DNA of 64,000 nt from positions 4,432,753 to 4,496,752 of the forward strand of contig NC_044929.1 in assembly GCF_003576645.1 (NCBI RefSeq), given 5' to 3'. Below are positions 23,301 to 35,929 of this stretch, one piece after another; positions within the stretch are counted from its first letter, which is position 1, and each line of letters opens with the position of its first letter. This DNA comes from Ipomoea triloba. Its lineage: Eukaryota; Streptophyta; Magnoliopsida; Solanales; Convolvulaceae. The position numbers and the translations under genes are program-made. The notes beneath the pieces are model-generated. The model saw only the letters and a program-made list of their open reading frames with translations. It ran no database searches and was not told where the DNA came from.

Positions 23301-26300
23301 TTGGGCAGTAATGAGAGGCCGAAAGGACTCCTCAAACTTAAGTTTTTTTTTTTAATAATAACTAAGGGACTTTTAGGGAAATTTTTTTTATTTTTATTAA
23401 CTTTATGGATCCTCAAGGCTCATTGTTTTCTAAACTTTCTTTCACCACTTGGGCGGTAATGAGGGCCGAAAAGGCTACTCAAAACTTAATTTTTTTTTTA
23501 AAAGTAACCAAGGGCGTTTTGGGAAAACATTTTATTTTTATAAACTTTAGGGATCCTCAAGGATCATTCTTTTCTAAACTTTCTTTGCCCAATTGGGCAG
23601 TAATGAGGGCCGAAAAGGCTACTCAAACTTAAGTTTTTTTTTTTAATAATAACCAAGGGCGTTTTGGTGAAATTTTAATTGTTATAAATTTTAAGGATCT
23701 TTAAGGCTCAATCTTTTCTAAACTTTATTGCCCACTTGGGCAGTAATGAGGAGCCGAAAAGACTCCTCAAACTTATGTTTTTTTTTTTAATTGTAACCAA
23801 GGGCGTTTTGGTGAAATTTTAATTGTTATAAATTTTAAGGATCTTTAAGGCTCAATCTTTTCTAAACTTTATTGCCCACTTGGGCAGTAATGAGGGGTCG
23901 AAAAGGCTCTTCAAACATAAGTTTTTTTTCTAATAGTAACCAAGGGCATTTTGGTGAATTTTTTTCTATAAACTTTAAGGATACTCAAGAATCATTCTTT
24001 TCTAAACTTTTATTGCCCACTTGGGCAGTAATGAGGGCCGAAAAGGCTCCTCAAACTTAAGTCGTTTTTTTTTTAATAGTAAGCAAGGACGTTTTGGGAA
24101 AATTTTTATTTTTATAAACTTTAAAGATCCTCAAGGCTCATTATTTTCTAAACTTTCTTTGCCCAATTGGGCAGTAATGAGAGGCCGAAAAGTCTCCTCA
24201 AACTTAAGTTTTTTTTTAATAATAACTAAGGGACTTTTGGGGAATTTTTTTTTAATTTTTATTAACTTTATGGATCCTCAAGGCTCATTGTTTTCTAAAC
24301 TATCTTTGCCTACTTGGGTCGTAATGAGGGCCGAAAAGGCTACTCTAACTTAAGTTTTTTTTTTTTAAAGTAACCAAGGGCGTTTTGGGAAAAAAAATTA
24401 TTTTTAAAAACTTTAAGGATCCTCAATGATCATTCTTTTCTAAACTTTTATTGCCCACTTGGGCAGTAATGAGGGGCCGAAAATGCTCCTCAAACTTAAG
24501 TTTTTTTTTTTAATACTAACCAAGGGCATTTTGGAGAAATTTTTTATTTTTATAAATTTTAAGGATACTCAAGGCTCATTGTTTTCTAAACTTTCTTTGC
24601 CCAATTGGGCAGTAATGAGGGCCGAAAAGGCTACTCAAACTTAAGTTTTTTATTTAAAAGTAACCAAGGGCGTTTTGGGAAAACATTTTATTTTTATAAA
24701 CTTTAGTGATCCTCAAGGATCATTCTTTTCTAAACTTTCTTTTCCAACTTGGACAGTAATGAGGGGCCGAAAAGGCTACTCAAAATTAAGTTTTTTTTAT
24801 AATAGTAACCAGGGGTGTTTTGGGAAAAATTTTTATTTTTATAAACTTTAATGGTCCTCAAGGCTCATTGTTTTCTAAACTTTGATTTGCCCACTTGGGC
24901 CGTAATGAGGGCCGAAAAGGCTACTGAAACTTATGTTTTTTTTTTAAGTAACCAAGGGCGTTTTGGGAAAAAAATTTATTTTTAAAAACTTTAAGGATCC
25001 TCAAGCATCATTCTTTTCTAAACTTTCTTTGCGCAGTTGGGCAGTAATGAGAGGCCGAAAAGGCTCCTCAAATTTAAGTTTTTTTTTTTAATACTAACCA
25101 AGGGCATTTTGGAGAAAACTTTTATTTTTATAAACTTTAAGGATCCTCAAGGCTCATGGTTTTCTGAACTTTCTTTGCCCAATTGAACAGTAATGAGGGC
25201 CGAAAAGGCTACTCAAACTTAAGTTTTTTTTTTTAAAGGTAACCAAGGGCGTTTTGGGAAAAAAAATTATTTTTAAAATTTTAAGGATCCTCAACCATCA
25301 TTCTTTTCTAAACTTTCTTTGCCTACTTGGGTAGTAATGAGAGACCGAAAAGGCTCATCAAAGTTAAGTTTTTTTTTTTAATACTAACCAAGGGCATTTT
25401 GGGGAAATTTTTTATTTTTATAAATTTTAAGGATCCTCAAAGCTCATTGTTTTCTAAACTTTCTTTGCCCAATTGGGCAGTCATGAGGGCCGAAAAGGCT
25501 ACTCAAACTTAAGTTTTTTTTTTAAAAGTAACCAAGGGCGTTTTGGGAAAAAAAATTATTTTTAAAATTTTAAGGATCCTCAACCATCATTCTTTTCTAA
25601 ACTTTCTTTGCCTACTTGGGTAGTAATGAGAGACCGAAAAGGCTCATCAAAGTTAAGTTTTTTTTTTTAATACTAACCAAGGGCATTTTGGGGAAAATTT
25701 TTATTTTTATAAACTTTAATGGTCCTCAAGGCTCATTCTTTTCTAAACTTTTTTTGCCCACTTGGGTAGTAATGAGGGGCCGAAAAGACTCCTCAAACTT
25801 ATGTTTTTTTTTTAAAAAGTAACCAAGGGCGTTTTGGTGAAAATTTAATTGTTATAAATTTTAAGGATCTTTAAGGCTCAATCTTTTCTAAACTTTATTT
25901 GCCCACTTGGGCAGTAATGAGGGGTCGAAAAGGCTCTTCAAACATAAGTTTTTTTTCTAATAGTAACCAAGGGCGTTTTGGTGAAATTTTTTTTTCTATA
26001 AACTTTAAGGATACTCAAGAATCATTCTTTTCTAAACTTTTATTGCCCACTTGGGCAGTAATGATGGGCCGAAAAGGCTCCTCAAACTTAAGTCGTTTTT
26101 TTTTTAATAGTAAGCAAAGGCGTTTTGGAAAAAAAATTTTATTTTTATAAACGTTAAAGATCCTCAAGGCTCATTATTTTTTAAACTTTCTTTGCCCAAT
26201 TGGGCAGTAATGAGAGGCCGAAAAGGCTCCTCAAACTTAAGTTTTTTTTTTAATAATAACTAAGGGACTTTTGGGGAAATTTTTTTTTATTTTTATTAAC

Positions 26301-27627
26301 TTTATGGATCCTCAAGGCTCATTGTTTTCTAAACTTTCTCTCACCACTTGGGCCGTAATGAGGGCCGAAAAGGCTACTCAAAACTTAAGTTTTTTTTTTA
26401 AAAGTAACCAAGGGCGTTTTGGGAAAACATTTTATTTTTATAAACTTTAGGGATCCTCAAGGATCATTCTTTTCTAAACTTTCTTTTCCAACTTGTACAG
26501 TAATGAGGGGCCGAAAAGTCTACTCAAAATTAAGTTTTTTTTTATAATAGTAACCAAGGGTGTTTTGGGAAAAATTCTTATTTTTATAAACTTTAATGGT
26601 CCTCATGGCTCATTCTTTTCTAAACTTTTTTTGCCCACTTGGGTAGTAATGAGGAGCCGAAAAGACTCCTCAAACTTATGTTTTTTTTTTTAATTGTAAC
26701 CAAGGGCGTTTTGGTGAAATTTTAATTGTTATAAATTTTAAGGATCTTTAAGGCTCAATCTTTTCTAAACTTTATTTGCCCACTTGGGCAGTAATGAGGG
26801 GTCGAAAAGGCTCTTCAAACATAAGTTTTTTTTCTAATAGTAACCAAGGGCATTTTGGTGAATTTTTTTTCTATAAACTTTAAGGATACTCAAGGATCAT
26901 TCTTTTCTAAACTTTTATTGCCCACTTGGGCAGTAATGAGGGGCCGAAAATGCTCCTCAAACTTAAGTCGTTTTTTTTTTAATAGTAAGCAAGGACGTTT
27001 TGGGAAAATTTTTATTTTTATAAACTTTAAAGATCCTCAAGGCTCATTATTTTCTAAACTTTCTTTGCCCAATTGGGCAGTAATGAGGGCCGAAAAGGCT
27101 ACTCAAACTTAAGTTTTTTTTTTAAAAGTAACCAAGGCGTTTTGGGAAAACATTTTATTTTTATAAACTTTAGGGATCCTCAAGGATCATTCTTTTCTAA
27201 ACTTTCTTTTCCAACTTGGACAGTAATGAGGGCCGAAAAGGCTACTCAAAATTAAGTTTTTTTTTATAATAGTAACCAAGGGTGTTTTGGGAAAAATTTT
27301 TATTTTTATAAAATTTAATGGTCCTCAAGGCTCATTGTTTTCTAAACTTTGATTTGCCCACTTGGGCCGTAATGAGGGCCGAAAATGCTACTCAAACTTA
27401 TGTTTTTTTTTTAAAGTAACCAAGGGCGTTTTGGGAAAAAAATTTATTTTTAAAAACTTTAAGGATCCTCAAGCATCATTCTTTTCTAAACTTTCTTTGC
27501 CCAATTGGGCAGTAATGAGGGCCGAAAAGGCTACTCAAACTTAAGTTTTTTTTTTAAAGTAACCAAGGGCGTTTTGGGAAAAAAATTTATTTTTAAAAAC
27601 TTTAAGGATCCTCAAGCATCATTCTTT

Positions 27628-27714
27628 TCTAAACTTTCTTTGCGCAGTTGGGCAGTAATGAGAGTCTTTTCTAAACTTTCTTTGCGCAGTTGGGCAGTAA
27701 TGAGAGGCCGAAAA
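27628..27714 (+). repeat. 42-bp ladder, one step
   Basis: TAAACTTTCTTTGCGCAG recurs at 27630 and 27672; the duplicated unit is 42 bases. The monomer with the same GCGCAG variant at about 25.03 kb has it once. Confidence 0.88.
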
Positions 27715-28079
27715 GGCTCCTCAAATTTAAGTTTTTTTTTTTAATACTAACCAAGGGCATTATGGAGAAAAACTTTTATTTTTATAAACTTTAAGGATCC
27801 TCAAGGCTCATGGTTTTCTGAACTTTCTTTGCCCAATTGGACAGTAATGAGGGCCGAAAAGGCTACTCGAACTTAAGTTTTTTTTTTTAAAAAGTAACCA
27901 AGGGTTTTTTGGGAAAAAAAATTATTTTTAAAAACTTTAAGGATCCTCAAACATCATTCTTTTCTAAACTTTCTTTGCCCACTTGGGCAGTAATGAGGGT
28001 CGAAAAGGGTCCTCAAACATAAATTTTTTTTCTAATAGTAACCAAGGGCGTTTTGGTGAAATTTTTTTCTATAAACTTT

Positions 28080-28208
28080 AAGGATCCTCAAGGCTCATGG
28101 TTTTCTGAACTTATAAACTTTAAGGATCCTCAAGGCTCATGGTTTTCTGAACTTTCTTTGCCTAAGGATCCTCAAGGCTCATGGTTTTCTGAACTTTCTT
28201 TGCCCAAT
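28080..28208 (+). repeat. 42-bp ladder, two steps
   Basis: AGGATCCTCAAGGCTCATGG recurs at 28081, 28123 and 28165, in steps of exactly 42 with advancing junctions. The monomer near 25.14 kb has the segment once. Confidence 0.9.
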
Positions 28209-29399
28209 TGAACAGTAATGAGGGCCGAAAAGGCTACTCAAACTTAAGTTTTTTTTTTTTAAAGGTAACCAAGGGCGTTTTGGGAAAAAAAATTATTTTT
28301 AAAATTTTAAGGATCCTCAAGCATCATTCTTTTCTAAACTTTCTTTGTGCAGTTGGGCAGTAATGAGAGGCCGAAAAGGCTCCTCAAATTTAAGTTTTTT
28401 TTTTAATACTAACCAAGGGCATTTTGGGGAAATTTTTTATTTTTATAAATTTTAAGGATCCTCAAGGCTCATTGTTTTCTAAACTTTCTTTGCCCAATTG
28501 GGCAGTAATGAGGGCCGAAAAGGCTACTCAAACTTAAGTTTTTTTTTTTTAAAGGTAACCAAGGGCGTTTTGGGAAAAAAAATTATTTTTAAAATTTTAA
28601 GGATCCTCAAGCATCATTCTTTTCTAAACTTTCTTTGCCCACTTGGGCAGTAATGAGGGTCGAAAAGGCTCCTCAAACATAATTTTTTTTTCTAATAGTA
28701 ACCAAGGGCGTTTTGGTGAAATTTTTTTCTATAAACTTTAAAGATCCTCAAGGATCATTCTTTTCTAAACTTTTATTGCCCACTTGGGCAGTAATGAGGG
28801 GCCGAAAATGCTCCTCAAACTTAAGTTTTTTTTTTAAAAGTAACCAAGGGCGTTTTGGGAAAATTTTTATTTTTATAAACTTTAAAGATCCTCAAGGATC
28901 ATTCTTTTCTAAACTTTTATTGCCCACTTGGGCAGTAATGAGAGGCCGAAAAGGCTCCTCAAACTTAAGTTTTTTTTTTTAATAATAACTAAGGGACTTT
29001 TAGGGAAATTTTTTTTATTTTTATTAACTTTATGGATCCTCAAGGCTCATTGTTTTCTAAACTTTCTTTGCCCACTTGGTCCGTAGTGAGGGCCGAAAAG
29101 GCTACTCTAACTTAAATTTTTTTTTTTAAAAAGTAACCAAGGGTTTTTTGGGAAAAAAAAATTATTTTTAAAAACTTTAAGGATCCTCAAGCATCATTCT
29201 TTTCTAAACTTTCTTTGCCCACTTGGGCAGTAATGAGGGTCGAAAAGGCTCCTCAAACATAAATTTTTTTTCTAATAGTAACCAAGGGCGTTTTGGTGAA
29301 ATTTTTTTCTATAAACATTAAGGATCCTCAAGGATCATTCTTTTCTAAACTTTTATTGCCCACTTGGGCAGTAATGAGGGGCCGAAAATGCTCCTCAAA

Positions 29400-30540
29400 C
29401 TTAAGTTTTTTTTTTAAAGTAACCAAGGGCGTTTTGTTGAAAATTTAATTGTTATAAATTTTAAGGATCCTCAAGCATCAGTCTTTTCTAAACTTTCTTT
29501 GCCCACTTGGGCAATAATGAGGGTCGAAAAGGCTCCTCAAACTTAAGTTTTTTTTTTAAAGTAACCAAGGGCGTTTTGTTGAAAATTTAATTGTTATAAA
29601 TTTTAAGGATCCTCAAGCATCAGTCTTTTCTAAACTTTCTTTGCCCACTTGGGCAATAATGAGGGTCGAAAAGGCTCCTCAAACTTAAGTTTTTTTTTTA
29701 AAGTAACCAAGGGCGTTTTGTTGAAAATTTAATTGTTATAAATTTTAAGGATCCTCAAGCATCAGTCTTTTCTAAACTTTCTTTGCCCACTTGGGCAATA
29801 ATGAGGGTCGAAAAGGCTCCTCAAACTTAAGTTTTTTTTTTAAAGTAACCAAGGGCGTTTTGTTGAAAATTTAATTGTTATAAATTTTAAGGATCCTCAA
29901 GCATCAGTCTTTTCTAAACTTTCTTTGCCCACTTGGGCAATAATGAGGGTCGAAAAGGCTCCTCAAACTTAAGTTTTTTTTTTAAAGTAACCAAGGGCGT
30001 TTTGTTGAAAATTTAATTGTTATAAATTTTAAGGATCCTCAAGCATCAGTCTTTTCTAAACTTTCTTTGCCCACTTGGGCAATAATGAGGGTCGAAAAGG
30101 CTCCTCAAACTTAAGTTTTTTTTTTAAAGTAACCAAGGGCGTTTTGTTGAAAATTTAATTGTTATAAATTTTAAGGATCCTCAAGCATCAGTCTTTTCTA
30201 AACTTTCTTTGCCCACTTGGGCAATAATGAGGGTCGAAAAGGCTCCTCAAACTTAAGTTTTTTTTTTAAAGTAACCAAGGGCGTTTTGTTGAAAATTTAA
30301 TTGTTATAAATTTTAAGGATCCTCAAGCATCAGTCTTTTCTAAACTTTCTTTGCCCACTTGGGCAATAATGAGGGTCGAAAAGGCTCCTCAAACTTAAGT
30401 TTTTTTTTTAAAGTAACCAAGGGCGTTTTGTTGAAAATTTAATTGTTATAAATTTTAAGGATCCTCAAGCATCAGTCTTTTCTAAACTTTCTTTGCCCAC
30501 TTGGGCAATAATGAGGGTCGAAAAGGCTCCTCAAACTTAA
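29400..30540 (+). repeat. Homogenised block: eight 142-bp units
   Basis: GGGCGTTTTGTTGAAAATTT recurs with GGG at 29427, 29569, 29711, 29853, 29995, 30137, 30279 and 30421, spaced exactly 142. The units appear identical and share CATCAGTCTTTTC and GGGCAATAATGAGGGTCG. This is either a very recent local amplification or a graph cycle unrolled by the assembler. Confidence 0.92.
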
Positions 30541-30599
30541 GTCTTTTTTTTTTCCTAGTAAGCAAGGGCGTTTTGGGAAAAAAAAATATTTTTATAAAC

Positions 30600-32070
30600 T
30601 TTAATGGTCCTCAAGGCTCATTGTTTTCTAAACTTTGATTTGCCCACTTGGGCCGTAATGAGGGCCGAAAAGGCTACTCAAACTTATGTTTTTTTTTAAT
30701 TGTAACCAAGGGCGTTTTGTTGAAAATTTAATTGTTATAAATTTTAAGGATCTTCAAGGCTCATTCTTTTCTAAACTTTATTTGCCCACTTGGGCAGTAA
30801 TGAGTGGTCGAAAAGGCTCTTCAAACGCAAGTTTTTTTTCTAATAGTAATCAAGGGCGTTTTGGTGAAATTTTTTCTATAAACTTTAAGGATACTCAAGG
30901 ATCATTCTTTTCTAAACTTTTATTGCCCACTTGGGCAGTAATGAGGGGCCGAAAAGGCTCCTCAAACTTAAGTCGTTTTTTTTTAATAGTAAGCAAGGGC
31001 GTTTTTGGAAAATTTTTATTTTTATAAATTTTAAAGATCCTCAAGGCTCATTATTTTCTAAACTTTCTTTGCCCAATTGGACAGTAATGAGAGGCCGAAA
31101 AGGCTCCTCAAACTTAAGTTTTTTTTTTTTAATAATAACCAAGAGACTTTTGGGAAAATTTTTTTATTTTTATAAACTTTATGGATCCTCAAGGCTCATT
31201 GTTTTCTAAACTTTCTTTGCCCACTTGGGCCGTAATGAGGGCCGAAAAGGCTACTCAAACTTAAGTTTTTTTTTTTAAAAAGTAACCAAGGGCATTTTGG
31301 GAAAAAAAAATTATTTTTAAAAACTTTAAGGATCCTCAAGCATCATTCTTTTCTAAACTTTCTTTGCCCACTTGGGCCGTAATGAGGGCCGAAAAGGCTA
31401 CTCAAACTTAAGTTTTTTTCTTAAAAGTAACCAAGGGCGTTTTGGGAAAACATTTTATTGTTATAAACTTTAGGGATCCTCAAGGATCATTCCCTTCTAA
31501 ACATTCTTTTCCAACTTGGACAGTAATGAGGAGCCGAAAAGGCTACTCAAAATTAAGTTTTTTTTTTATAATAGTAACCAAGGGTGTTTTGGGAAAAATT
31601 TTTATTTTTATAAACTTTAATGGTCCTCAAGGCTCATTGTTTTCTAAACTTTGATTTGCCCACTTGGGCCGTAATGAGGGCCGAAAAGGCTATTCAAACT
31701 TATGTTTTTTTTTAATTGTAACCAAGGGCGTTTTGTTGAAAATTTAATTGTTATAAATTTTAAGGATCTTCAAGGCTCATTCTTTTCTAAACTTTATTTG
31801 CCCACTTGGGCAGTAATGAGTGGTCGAAAAGGCTCCTCAAACTTAAGTCGTTTTTTTTTAATAGTAAGCAAGGGCGTTTTGGGAAAATTTTTATTTTTAT
31901 AAATTTTAAAGATACTCAAGGCTCATTATTTTCTAAACTTTCTTTGCCCAATTGGGCAGTAATGAGAGGCCGAAAAGGCTCCTCAAACTTAAGTTTTTTT
32001 TTTTTTAATAATAACCAAGAGACTTTTGGGAAAAATTTTTTATTTTTATAAACTTTATGGATCCTCAAGG
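30600..32070 (+). repeat. Seven-monomer segmental relationship, offset ~1016 bp
   Basis: The monomer with TTTTGTTGAAAATTTAATTG, GGATCTTCAAGG and AATGAGTGGTCG occurs at 30710 and again at 31726 with similar following monomers (CAAGAGACTTTTGGG). The second passage skips one monomer relative to the first. The offset of 1016 is close to seven monomers. Confidence 0.65.
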
Positions 32071-32281
32071 CTCATTGTTTTCTAAACTTTCTTTGCCCAC
32101 TTGGGCCGTAATGAGGGCCGAACAGGCTACTCTAACTTAAGTTTTTTTTTTTAAAGTAATCAAGGGCGTTTTGGGAAAAAAAATTATTTTTAAAAACTTT
32201 AAGGATCCTCAAGGATCATTCTTTTCTAAACTTTTATTGCCCACTTGGGCAGTATTGAGGGGTCGAAAATGATCCTCAAAC

Positions 32282-32430
32282 TTAAGTTTTTTTTTTTTAA
32301 TACTAACCAAGGGCATTTTGGGGAAATTTTTTTTTTTTTTAATACTAACCAAGGGCATTTTGGGGAAATTTTTTATTTTTTTAATACTAACCAAGGGCAT
32401 TTTGGGGAAATTTTTTATTTTTATAAATTT
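32282..32430 (+). repeat. 42-bp ladder, two steps
   Basis: AATACTAACCAAGGGCATTT recurs with GGG at 32311, 32353 and 32395, in steps of exactly 42. It uses almost the same junctions as the ladder at 6.2 kb. Confidence 0.92.
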
Positions 32431-32509
32431 TAAGGATCCTCAAGCCTCATTGTTTTCTAAACTTTCTTTGCCCAATTGGGCAGTAATGAGGGCCGAAAAG
32501 GCTACTCAA

Positions 32510-33255
32510 ACTTAAGTTTTTTTTTTAAAAGTAACCAAGGGCGTTTTGGGAAAAAAAGTTATTTTTAAAAACTTTAAGGATCCTCAAGCATCCTTCTTTT
32601 CTAAACTTTCTTTGCCCACTTGGGCCGTAATGAGGGCCGAACAGGCTACTCTAACTTAAGTTTTTTTTTTAAAGTAACCAAGGGCGTTTTGGGAAAAAAA
32701 GTTATTTTTAAAAACTTTAAGGATCCTCAAGCATCCTTCTTTTCTAAACTTTCTTTGCCCACTTGGGCCGTAATGAGGGCCGAACAGGCTACTCTAACTT
32801 AAGTTTTTTTTTTAAAGTAACCAAGGGCGTTTTGGGAAAAAAAGTTATTTTTAAAAACTTTAAGGATCCTCAAGCATCCTTCTTTTCTAAACTTTCTTTG
32901 CCCACTTGGGCCGTAATGAGGGCCGAACAGGCTACTCTAACTTAAGTTTTTTTTTTAAAGTAACCAAGGGCGTTTTGGGAAAAAAAGTTATTTTTAAAAA
33001 CTTTAAGGATCCTCAAGCATCCTTCTTTTCTAAACTTTCTTTGCCCACTTGGGCCGTAATGAGGGCCGAACAGGCTACTCTAACTTAAGTTTTTTTTTTA
33101 AAGTAACCAAGGGCGTTTTGGGAAAAAAAGTTATTTTTAAAAACTTTAAGGATCCTCAAGCATCCTTCTTTTCTAAACTTTCTTTGCCCACTTGGGCCGT
33201 AATGAGGGCCGAACAGGCTACTCTAACTTAAGTTTTTTTTTTAAAGTAACCAAGG
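32510..33255 (+). repeat. Homogenised block: five 143-bp units
   Basis: GGGCGTTTTGGG followed by AAAAAAAGTTATTTTT recurs with GGG at 32539, 32682, 32825, 32968 and 33111, spaced exactly 143. The units share CATCCTTCTTTTC and GGCCGAACAGGC. The latter changes the loop of the potential hairpin from GAAAA to GAACA. Confidence 0.9.
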
Positions 33256-34239
33256 GCGTTTTGGGAAAACATTTTATTGTTATAAACTTTAGGGATCCTC
33301 AAGGATCATTCCCTTCTAAACCTTCTTTTCCAACTTGGACAGTAATGAGGGGCCGAAAAGGCTGCTCAAAATTAAGTTTTTTTGATAATAGTAACCAAGG
33401 GTGTTTTGGGAAAAATTCTTATTTTTATAAACTTTAATGGTCCTCAAGGCTCATTCTTTTCTAAACTTTTTTTGCCCACTTGGTTAGTAATGAGGGGCCG
33501 AAAAGACTCCTCAAACTTATGTTTTTTTTTGTAATTGTAACCAAGGACGTTTTGGTGAAAATTTAATTGTTATAAATTTTAAGGATATTCAAGGCTCATT
33601 CTTTTCTAAACTTTATTTGCCCACTTGGGCAGTAATGAGGGGTCGAAAAGGCTCTTCAAACATAAGTTTTTTTTCTAATAGTAACCATGGGAGTTTTGGT
33701 GAAATTTTTTTCTATAAACTTTAAGTATACTCAAGGATCATTCTTTTCTAAACTTTTATTGCCCACTTGGGCAGTAATGAGGGGCCGAAAAGGCTCCTCA
33801 AACTTAAGTCGTTTTATTTTTAATAGTAAGCAAGGGCGTTTTGGGAAAATTTTTATTTTTATAAACTTTAAAGATCCTCAAGGCTCATTATTTTCTAAAC
33901 TTTCTTTGCCCAATTGGGCAGTAATGAGGGTCGAAAAGGCTACTCAAACTTAAGTTTTTTTTTTTTTTAAAGTAACCAAGGGCGTTTTGGGAAAACATTT
34001 TATTTTTATAAACTTCAGAGATCCTCAAGGATCATTCTTTTCTAAACTTTCTTTTCCAACTTGGACAGTAATGAGGGGCCGAAAAGGCTGCTCTAACTTA
34101 AGTTTTTTTTTTAATAGTAACCAAGGGTGTTTTGGGAAAAATTCTTATTTTTATAAACTTTAATGGTCCTCAAGGCTCATTATTTTCTAAACTTTTTTTG
34201 CCCACTTGGGTAGTAATGAGGGGCCGAAAAGACTCCTCA

Positions 34240-34392
34240 AACTTATGTTTTTATTTTAATTGTAACCAAGGGCGTTTTGGTGAAAATTTAATTGTTTTTA
34301 ATTGTAACCAAGGGCGTTTTGGTGAAAATTTAATTGTTATTAATTGTAACCAAGGGCGTTTTGGTGAAAATTTAATTGTTATAAATTTTAAG
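34240..34392 (+). repeat. 42-bp ladder, two steps
   Basis: AATTGTAACCAAGGGCG recurs with GGG at 34270, 34312 and 34354, in steps of 42. A closely related monomer at about 39.24 kb has the segment once. Confidence 0.92.
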
Positions 34393-35179
34393 GATCTTCA
34401 AGGCTCATTCTTTTCTAAACTTTATTTGCCCACTTGCGCCGTAATGAGGGCCGAAAAGGCTACTCTAACTTAAGTTTTTTTTTTAAAGTAACCAAGGGCG
34501 TTTTGGGAAAAAAAAATTATTTTTAAAAACTTTAAGGATCCTCAAGCATCATTCTTTTCTAAACTTTCTTTGCCCACTTGGGCAGTAATGAGGGGTCGAA
34601 AAGGCTCCTCAAACATAAATTTTTTTTCTAATAGTAACCAATGGCGTTTTGGCGAAATTTTTTTTCTATAAACTTTAAGGATCCTCAAGCATCATTCTTT
34701 TCTAAACTTTTATTGCCGACTTGGGCTGTAATGAGGGGCCGAAAATGCTCCTCAAACTTAAGTCTTTTTTTTTTAATAGTAAGCAAGGGCGTTTTGGGAA
34801 AATTTTTATTTTTATAAACTTTAAAGATCCTCAAGGCTCATTCTTTTCTAAACTTTCTTTGCCCACTTGGGCAGTAATGAGAGGCCGAAAAGGCTCCTCA
34901 AACTTAAGTTTTTTTTTTAATACTAACCAAGGGACTTTTGGGGAAATTTTTTTTATTTTTATAAACTTTATGGATCCTCAAGGCTCATTGTTTTCTAAAC
35001 TTTCTTTGACCAATTGGGCAGTAATGAGGGCCGAAAAGGCTTTTCAAACTTAAGTTTTTTTTCTTAAAAGTAACCAAGGGCGTTTTGTGAAAACATTTTA
35101 TTTTTATAAACTTTAGGGATCCTCAAAGATCATTCTTTTCTAAACTTTCTTTTCAACTTGGACAGTAATGAGGGGCCGA

Positions 35180-35345
35180 AAAGGCTATTCAAAATTAAGT
35201 TTTTTTTATAATAGTAACCAAGGGTGTTTTTCAAAATTAAGTTTTTTTTATAATAGTAACCAAGGGTGTTTTGGGAAAATAAGTTTTTTTTATAATAGTA
35301 ACCAAGGGTGTTTTGGGAAAAATTCTTATTTTTATAAACTTTAAT
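35180..35345 (+). repeat. 42-bp ladder, two steps
   Basis: ATAATAGTAACCAAGGGTG recurs with GGG at 35222, 35264 and 35306, in steps of 42. The phase differs from the ladder at 14.6 kb, which has the same length and the same monomer type. Confidence 0.92.
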
Positions 35346-35929
35346 GGTCCTCAAGGCTCATTCTTTTCTAAACTTTCTTTGCCCAATTGGGCAGTAATGA
35401 GAGGCCGAAAGAACTCCTCAAACTTAAGTTTTTTTTTTTAATAATAACTAAGGGACTTTTAGGGAAATTTTTTTTATTTTTATTAACTTTATGGATCCTC
35501 AAGGCTCATTGTTTTCTAAACTTTCTTTGCCCACTTGGTCCGTAGTGAGGGCTGAAAAGGCTACTCTAACTTAAATTTTTTTTTTAAAAAAGTAACCAAG
35601 GGTTTTTTGGGAAAAAAAAATTATTTTTAAAAACTTTAAGGATCCTCAAGCATCATTCATTTCTAAACTTTCTTTGCCCACTTGGGCAGTAATGAGGGTC
35701 GAAAAGGCTCCTCAAACTTAAATTTTTTTTCTAATAGTAACCAAGGGCGTTTTGGTGAAATTTTTTTCTATAAACTTTAAGGATCCTCAAGGATCATTCT
35801 TTTCTAAACTTTTATTGCCCACTTGGGCAGTAATGAGGGTCGAAAAGGCTCCTCAAACTTAAGTTTTTTTTTAATACTAACCAAGGGCATTTTGGAGAAA
35901 TTTCTTATTTTTATAAATTTTAAGGATCC

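Noticed and set aside
29400..30540. CRISPR-like array (identical repeats at constant spacing)
   Set aside because: The whole 142-bp unit is identical, spacer portions included, and the unit is a variant of the surrounding satellite. There are no unique spacers and no cas genes.
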